This document shows, one piece after another, positions 23,792 through 28,045 of a stretch of 28,045 nucleotides of DNA. The DNA is taken from the NCBI GenBank assembly GCA_046723645.1, contig JBKOUY010000033.1, positions 1-28,045 on the forward strand, read 5' to 3'. Position 1 is the first letter of the stretch. Every line of letters starts with the position of its first letter. The stretch comes from DASQUK01 sp046723645. Its GTDB lineage: Bacteria; Actinomycetota; Acidimicrobiia; Acidimicrobiales; VFJN01. Made by a program: the position numbers and the translations under genes. The notes under the pieces were generated by a model. It saw only the letters and a program-made list of their open reading frames with translations. It was not told the origin of the DNA and ran no database searches.

Positions 23792-24234
23792 GTCGCCCCC
23801 GGCCGGTCGTCGCTGCGGAGCACCGTCACCTGCGGGCGGTCGGTGTTGTGCCACGTCGTGACCGTCGCCTCCAGGTACCGCGTCTCGTCGTCGCGGGGGG
23901 TGTTGGCGGCGACGTAGTCGAGGGCGGCGTCCAGGAAGGCCAGCTGATTGTCGAGCCCGGCATCCGCGTGGTGCCGCACGTCCGGGCGCCCCAGCCCGCG
24001 CCCCGCGACCAGCTCGTCCCACTGGTAGCCGTCCCAGGGCCGGGTGACGGGCACCCGGCCACCGTCGCTCGTCACCCTGACGATCTCCGCCTGCCAGGTG
24101 CTCGACTCGGGGAACATCTGGAAGGCGAACTCCTTGTGGGCGGACCAGTAGCCGCGCGCCACGAGCCCGAGTTGCACGACCACGACCAGCGCCACCACGA
24201 GCCGTCGAGTGATGACCCGTGCCCGTGTGTCCAC
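23788..24234 (-). CDS. Small membrane-anchored protein, partner of the HTTM protein
   Basis: A 148-residue protein with one N-terminal transmembrane helix (RLVVALVVVVQLGLVARGYW, about residues 10-29) and an outside domain of about 115 residues. The domain begins HKEFAFQMFPESSTWQAEIV, then has RPWDGYQWDELV and a C-terminal LEATVTTWHNTDRP. An aromatic-rich F..QMFPES stretch after the helix is also seen by family knowledge in small proteins coded beside HTTM genes. The GTG at 24234 fits a short cytoplasmic tail before the helix; there is no strong ribosome site. It is the first gene of the three-gene operon and overlaps the HTTM gene by GTGA. Confidence 0.75.
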   Translation of the reverse strand: MDTRARVITRRLVVALVVVVQLGLVARGYWSAHKEFAFQMFPESSTWQAEIVRVTSDGGRVPVTRPWDGYQWDELVAGRGLGRPDVRHHADAGLDNQLAFLDAALDYVAANTPRDDETRYLEATVTTWHNTDRPQVTVLRSDDRPGAT

Positions 24235-24350
24235 CCCGAGACGATGGCACGGATGCGGCCGCCACGACGACACGCCGCGCTCAGGGATCCACCACCGGGC
24301 GCCGCCGATCCGGTATGCCTCGTCCACCAAATTCCTGTGGGAGGTCGGAA

Positions 24351-24533
24351 ATGATCGCTGCCCTGTTCGTCGGCCTGATCCTGTTTCTCGTCGCAACGTT
24401 CCCGGCGACCTGGCTGCTCATGCTGTTCCTCGGAAACATCGGGACCAACGTGTCGTACTGGGGTGCCCTGCCGCTCGGCATCCTGGCTTCGGCCCTCATC
24501 GGCGCCGCAGGGTCCCAGGCGGACTATCGCTAG
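24351..24533 (+). CDS. 60-residue two-helix membrane peptide
   Basis: A 60-residue hydrophobic protein with two predicted transmembrane helices: ALFVGLILFLVATFPATWLL and, after FLGNIGTNVSYWG, ALPLGILASALIGAAG. It ends SQADYR. GGGAGG 6 nt before the ATG at 24351 is a good ribosome site and supports a real gene despite the small size. It is divergent from the HTTM operon (116 bp between starts) and convergent with the GH43-like gene. Function unknown; small peptides of this kind often assist membrane complexes. Confidence 0.65.
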   Translation: MIAALFVGLILFLVATFPATWLLMLFLGNIGTNVSYWGALPLGILASALIGAAGSQADYR

Positions 24534-24573
24534 TGGACGCTGGTTGACACGGACGGCGCGCCGCACCGGGCGT

Positions 24574-25611
24574 TCACACGGCGACCGGCTCACTCCGGGT
24601 GAAGGCAAGTCGCAGGACGAACATGTTGCGGGCGCCGTCCGGATAGCCCACGCGGCCGCCGACCCAGGCGTGCACGACCATCCAGAGCCCGTCCGAATCG
24701 CTGAACACCTCGGGCCCTCCGGGGCCTTGGGCATCGTCCGACGACGCCAGCCAGGGTCCCCTCGCCGGCTTGCGACACGGGCCCAGCGGCGTGTCGCACA
24801 CGGCGTACCCGACGGCGTAGTTGGCGGTTCGCCAATCGTTCCCCGAGTAGAAGAGGTAATACGGGCCGCCCTGGGCGACCATCGTGGGGCCCTCGACGAC
24901 GCCCGCCTCCCACGGCTGGTCGGCGCCGATGAGCGGCTGGACTGAACCCACGAGCCGGAGGCCGTCACCGGTCAGCTCGGACGCCACGACGAGGCCGTCG
25001 TCAATGCTCTTCCACTGGAGGAACACCTGCCCGTTCGGCGCGACGATCGGGCTCGGATCGATTGCCCCGCCCGGGTCGGGACAGATGAACGGGCCACTGG
25101 ACCGGTCGACGAACGGGCCCGCCGCGTCCACGGAGCGCGCCACCGAGATGCACTGGCGACCGTCGGGCGTGCCGACCGTGTAGTAGAGGACGTACCCGCC
25201 GAGGCGCGCGAGGACGCTCGGCGCCCACACCCGCGAGGCGCTCTGGGCCGCCCAGGCGGGCAACGCCGGCAGCGCATCGCGGAGGGATGCACCCTGGAAC
25301 AGGCTGCCGGCGGTGAGCACCGGCACGTGCCTGTCGCCGCTGCTGGTCGAATAGGCGTAGTGGACGTCGTCCACGACCAGCACGAACGGGTCGGCGAAGT
25401 CATCGCAGTAGGCCACCTGCTGGTCGTCGAAGGCCTGGCGCAGCCCGCCGAGGCCGCCGCCGCCGATGTCCGGGCGGCCATCGACGGGCACCTGCGCCGT
25501 GGCGCCGGACCGAAGGGCCACGCCGTCACAGTCACCGCCGCCGCCCGCGAGGACGATCGCGATCGCGCCAGCGACGACCAGGGCCCCGGCGGCTACCGCC
25601 CCTCGTCGCAT
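24574..25611 (-). CDS. Exported GH43-like five-bladed propeller protein
   Basis: A 345-residue protein with an N-terminal signal or anchor helix (AVAAGALVVAGAIAIVLAGG) and a small Cys/Gly stretch. The rest follows the pattern of glycoside hydrolase families 43 and relatives. The three acid residues of the active site are in place: Asp74 in DFADPFVLVV as base, Asp185 in GGAIDPSPIVAPNG, and Glu240 in GVVEGPTMVAQGG as acid, followed by YYLFYSGNDW. Such enzymes cleave arabinan, xylan and similar sugars, so it may act on a sugar polymer outside the cell. The ATG at 25611 has an excellent GGGAGGTG site just before it. It is divergent from the SDR at 25790. Confidence 0.86.
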   Translation of the reverse strand: MRRGAVAAGALVVAGAIAIVLAGGGGDCDGVALRSGATAQVPVDGRPDIGGGGLGGLRQAFDDQQVAYCDDFADPFVLVVDDVHYAYSTSSGDRHVPVLTAGSLFQGASLRDALPALPAWAAQSASRVWAPSVLARLGGYVLYYTVGTPDGRQCISVARSVDAAGPFVDRSSGPFICPDPGGAIDPSPIVAPNGQVFLQWKSIDDGLVVASELTGDGLRLVGSVQPLIGADQPWEAGVVEGPTMVAQGGPYYLFYSGNDWRTANYAVGYAVCDTPLGPCRKPARGPWLASSDDAQGPGGPEVFSDSDGLWMVVHAWVGGRVGYPDGARNMFVLRLAFTRSEPVAV

Positions 25612-25722
25612 TTCACCTCCCAGCACCGCCGCGCCCCAAACCCTTGCCGCCGGCCCCGGCAGGCGCAATCGCGTGTCGCGCGTCCTGGCCGCCGCTGCGG
25701 CGGTCATTTCGCGGCCCTGTCC

Positions 25723-25728
25723 TAGGCT
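25723..25728 (+). promoter_or_regulatory. Candidate -10 box for the SDR gene at 25790
   Basis: TAGGCT lies 61 bp before the ATG and would give a leader of about 55 nt with CAGGAG as ribosome site. The -35 region is not convincing. Confidence 0.3.
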
Positions 25729-25789
25729 CCCGCTCGGCGCACAGGCGCCCAGCAGTCGCCGACGACCCACCGAGGAGACGCAGGAGCCC

Positions 25790-26611
25790 ATGGAGGATCT
25801 CACCGACCGTGCCGCCGTGGTGATCGGCGGCGGAAGCGGGATCGGGCGGGGCATCGCGCTCGGCCTTGCGGCCGAGGGCATGCGGGTGGTGGTCGCCGAC
25901 ATCGACGCGGCCTCCGCCGAGGCCGTCCGGGACGAGATCGCGGCCGCCGGGGGCAGGGCCACCGCAGCGCAGGTGGACGGCACGGATCGGCAATCGCTCG
26001 GCCGCTTGGCCGACGATGCCGTGGCCGAGCACGGCGCGGTGAACGTGCTGTCCACCAACGTCGGGGTCGTCGCTGACCGACCGCTCACCATCGCCTCCGA
26101 GGCCGACTGGGCCTGGATCATCGAGTTCAACCTGCTGTCGGCGGTCCGCGCCGTGGACGTCTTCCTGCCCCGCCTGCGCGCCGCGGGGCCGGCGCACATC
26201 GTGATCACCGCCTCGCTGGCGGCGCTCCTGGCGCCCCCCAGCGTCGCCGGCATCCACCTCGGCCTCTACACGGCCACCAAGCATGCGCTCCTCGGGTACG
26301 CCGAGTCGCTCCGCGGCGAGCTCGCCGGCGAGGGCATCGGCGTCTCGCTGCTGTGCCCGGGGATGGTGCAGTCGAACCTCGCGGCCACCTCGGCCCGCCA
26401 CCGGCCCGCACGGCATGGCGGGCCGCTGCCGCCCCCGCCGGCGCGCGAGCCGTTGGCCACGTCGATGGCGCCCGAGGCGGTCGGCCCCGTGGTGGTCCGG
26501 GGCGTCAAGTCCAACCGCCTCCACATCCTGACGCACCCGGCGAGCCGCGGCCTGGTCGACGCCCGCCACGCCGCGCTCGTCGAAGACTTCGCGTTCTTCG
26601 CCGAGGCCTGA
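25790..26611 (+). CDS. Short-chain dehydrogenase/reductase with an altered NNAG motif
   Basis: A 273-residue SDR. The cofactor loop is IGGGSGIGRG (12-21), Asp37 after the second strand favours NAD, and the catalytic Ser142, Tyr160 and Lys164 are present in ITASLAALLAPP and GLYTATKHAL. Two things differ from the norm: the NNAG motif, which stabilises the central sheet, is changed to STNVG (88-92), and the Ser-to-Tyr spacing is 18 rather than 13 residues. This SDR subfamily often acts on hydrophobic substrates, but none can be named. The ATG at 25790 has CAGGAG 3 nt upstream. The C-terminus (about 200-273) is extended and Pro/His-rich in part. Confidence 0.9.
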   Translation: MEDLTDRAAVVIGGGSGIGRGIALGLAAEGMRVVVADIDAASAEAVRDEIAAAGGRATAAQVDGTDRQSLGRLADDAVAEHGAVNVLSTNVGVVADRPLTIASEADWAWIIEFNLLSAVRAVDVFLPRLRAAGPAHIVITASLAALLAPPSVAGIHLGLYTATKHALLGYAESLRGELAGEGIGVSLLCPGMVQSNLAATSARHRPARHGGPLPPPPAREPLATSMAPEAVGPVVVRGVKSNRLHILTHPASRGLVDARHAALVEDFAFFAEA

Positions 26612-26738
26612 CCCGGAGGGTCGTCGGGCAGGGCGTCGATCGCCCGCCGCACGTCTTGCGCGGCGTGGCCCTTGTGTCCGTACCGAGCTCGTCGGCGATC
26701 CGATGCCATGTCCAGACCGAGTCCCGAACGGAGGCGAC
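26612..26738 (-). pseudogene. Possible remnant of a small helix-turn-helix gene (frameshifted)
   Basis: The 295-bp gap between the SDR and FG-GAP genes holds no intact gene. On the minus strand one frame reads VRDSVWTWHRIADELGTD, which resembles a helix-turn-helix. A second frame then reads RYGHKGHAAQDVRRAIDAL. Joined by one frameshift they would form a plausible short DNA-binding segment. No start or stop is evident, and the match is by eye only. The rest of the gap holds the promoter at 26835. Confidence 0.25.
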
Positions 26739-26834
26739 GGGGGTAGCAGCAGGACTTACACGTTCTCCATCTCGCCGACGTAGGGGCCGACACATCTCTC
26801 GGGCACCGCCGGGGCCGGAAGTACCCACCTCACG

Positions 26835-26863
26835 TTGCCACCCGGCCGGCCGGCGCCTAGCAT
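26835..26863 (+). promoter_or_regulatory. Promoter of the FG-GAP protein gene
   Basis: TTGCCA (26835-26840) and TAGCAT (26858-26863) are 17 bp apart, the ideal spacing for a sigma-70-type promoter, with five and four to five consensus matches respectively. Transcription should begin near 26870, so the ATG at 26907 would have a leader of about 36 nt with a GGGGG ribosome site. An in-frame ATG at 26877 would lie close to the mRNA 5' end. Confidence 0.6.
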
Positions 26864-26906
26864 CCCAACGCTCGAGATGACAACGGTCTGCGCCAGTGGG
26901 GGTCGC

Positions 26907-28045
26907 ATGCGGGGGAGCCGTTTCGCCGTCCTAGTCGCGTCGTTCGTGGTCGCCGCCCTGCTTCCGGCGCTGCCGGCGTGGGCGTTGACGCCCGTGACCT
27001 TCACGGGTCCGACCAACCTCGCCGTCGGTGACGGGCCCAACTCGGTCGCGGTGGGTGACTTCAATGGCGACGGTGACCCCGACCTCGCGGTCGCGAACGA
27101 GTTCGCCGCAAGTGTCTCGGTGCTGCTCGGGGGCGCTGGTGGCAGCTTCAGCGCCGCGACCAACATCGCCACCGGCGGATTCCCGTTCGCGGTCGCGGTG
27201 GGTGACTTCAACGGCGACGGTGACCCCGACCTCGCCGTCGCCGACGCCTTCGACGGCATCATCTCGGTTCTGCTCGGCAGCACCGGCGGCAGCTTCACCG
27301 GCCCGACCAACTTCCCCGCCGGCAGTTTCCCCGCCGCGGTCGCGGTGGGTGACTTCAACGGCGACGGCGACCCCGACCTCGCAGTCGTCGACCAGGTGAC
27401 CGGCGCGATCCTGGTGCTGCGCGGCACCGCCGGCGGCGGCTTCACCGCGCCGACCACCGTCGGTACAGCCACCGGTCCCTTCTCGGTCGCGGTGGGCGAG
27501 TTCAACGGCGACGGTGACCCCGACCTCGCAGTCGCCGACCAGTTCTCCGGCAGGGTGCTGGTGCTGCTCGGCACCGCAGGCGCCAACTTCACAGCGCCGG
27601 CCACGGTCGCCTCAGGCTCCGACCCCGACTCGGTCGCGGTGGGCGACTTCAACGGCGACGGCGACCCCGACCTCGCGGTCGCCGACCAATCCCCGGGCGA
27701 GATCATGGTGCTGCTTGGCAGCACCGGTGGCACCTTCACCGGCCCGACCACCCTGACCACGGACAGCGGCGTGTCCGCCGTCGCGGTGGCCGACTTCAAC
27801 CGGGACGGCGACCCGGACCTCGCCGTCACCAACGTCAACCTGAGCCGCGTTTCGGTGCTGCTCGGCAGCACGGGAGGCACCTTCACCGCCCCGACCAACT
27901 TCGCCGTCGGTAGCACACAGACCTCGGTGGTGGCGGCTGACTTCAACGGCGACGGCAAGCCTGACCTGGCGGCCACGAAATTCAACACTGACAACGTCGC
28001 CGTGCTGTTGAACAGCACGGTCACCAACCAGGCTCCGGTCGCGGC
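26907..28045 (+). CDS. Exported FG-GAP/VCBS-type beta-propeller protein (5' part, continues past the window)
   Basis: The frame is open to the window end, giving 379 residues so far. A signal peptide (RFAVLVASFVVAALLPALPAWA, cleavage near AWA-LT) directs export. Seven FG-GAP repeats of 49 residues follow, each with VAVGDFNGDGDPDLAVA and a VLLGSTGGSF-like strand. The DxNxDGxxD loops should bind calcium, and seven repeats fit a closed seven-bladed propeller like that of integrin alpha chains. Loop changes are visible: Glu for the first Asp in repeat 4, Arg in repeat 6 and Lys in repeat 7. The stretch NQAPVA after repeat 7 looks like a linker to another domain, often Ig- or cadherin-like. A role in adhesion or binding of sugars is likely by family. 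The ATG at 26907 is preferred over 26877. Confidence 0.9.
   Translation, partial: MRGSRFAVLVASFVVAALLPALPAWALTPVTFTGPTNLAVGDGPNSVAVGDFNGDGDPDLAVANEFAASVSVLLGGAGGSFSAATNIATGGFPFAVAVGDFNGDGDPDLAVADAFDGIISVLLGSTGGSFTGPTNFPAGSFPAAVAVGDFNGDGDPDLAVVDQVTGAILVLRGTAGGGFTAPTTVGTATGPFSVAVGEFNGDGDPDLAVADQFSGRVLVLLGTAGANFTAPATVASGSDPDSVAVGDFNGDGDPDLAVADQSPGEIMVLLGSTGGTFTGPTTLTTDSGVSAVAVADFNRDGDPDLAVTNVNLSRVSVLLGSTGGTFTAPTNFAVGSTQTSVVAADFNGDGKPDLAATKFNTDNVAVLLNSTVTNQAPVA
27000..28028 (+). repeat. Seven tandem coding repeats of exactly 147 bp
   Basis: The codon for the first residue of each calcium loop is at 27057, 27204, 27351, 27498, 27645, 27792 and 27939, a constant step of 147 bp with no insertion or deletion. 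The loop DNA is nearly identical between copies 1-5, while copies 6 and 7 are more diverged. This points to growth by tandem duplication of a single blade. Confidence 0.9.

Noticed and set aside
26756..28027. Long open frame antisense to the FG-GAP gene, with repeating Ser/Pro/Thr-rich units
   Set aside because: It repeats only because the sense gene does. The sense frame has a signal peptide, promoter and calcium loops, so the antisense frame is a high-GC shadow.

Overview
The window is about 28 kb of very GC-rich DNA, densely packed with genes that use ATG, GTG and possibly TTG starts. The gene content suggests a high-GC actinobacterium (Actinomycetota): FadE-type acyl-CoA dehydrogenases including a fused two-domain form, a TesB thioesterase, an EHN-type epoxide hydrolase, an arylamine N-acetyltransferase, an LMWP-like tyrosine phosphatase of the HCxAGKDRTG type, and an ECF sigma factor with a zinc-type anti-sigma factor. 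Promoter hexamers that sit 6-7 nt before start codons (leaderless genes) point the same way. An environmental lineage such as the Acidimicrobiia is plausible, but that is inference. I saw no tRNA, rRNA, CRISPR array, transposase or phage gene.

Left part (1-7060). A gene tail at the edge is followed by an endonuclease/exonuclease/phosphatase-fold enzyme, then a TetR regulator whose promoter overlaps a perfect 16-bp palindrome. Next come a two-domain VOC protein behind an AT-rich inverted repeat and the remains of a short-chain dehydrogenase gene. On the other strand, a fused double acyl-CoA dehydrogenase overlaps a second acyl-CoA dehydrogenase by GTGA.

Middle part (7164-18241). This holds small metabolic and detoxification genes: a MmcQ/YjbR protein, a small VOC protein, arylamine N-acetyltransferase, a metallo-beta-lactamase-fold protein with a degraded metal site, and a second EEP-fold enzyme. 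Minus-strand catabolic genes follow (acyl-CoA ligase after dienelactone hydrolase, TesB thioesterase, epoxide hydrolase, and an SDR after an amidohydrolase), with one plus-strand tyrosine phosphatase among them. With the dehydrogenases, these could activate, oxidise, open and release CoA-bound or cyclic substrates. No single pathway can be named from sequence alone.

Right part (18352-28045). An envelope-oriented region. A secreted-repeat lipoprotein and a four-helix membrane protein lie divergent from an ECF sigma / anti-sigma pair. A tight three-gene minus-strand operon encodes a small membrane-anchored protein, an HTTM (vitamin K-dependent carboxylase-like) membrane protein and a large 7-helix membrane protein with an extracytoplasmic alpha/alpha-toroid-like domain. 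This operon is the best candidate for an undescribed system here. Then come a 60-residue membrane peptide, an exported GH43-like five-bladed propeller protein, a divergent SDR, and the start of an exported FG-GAP protein with seven repeats of exactly 147 bp that runs off the window.
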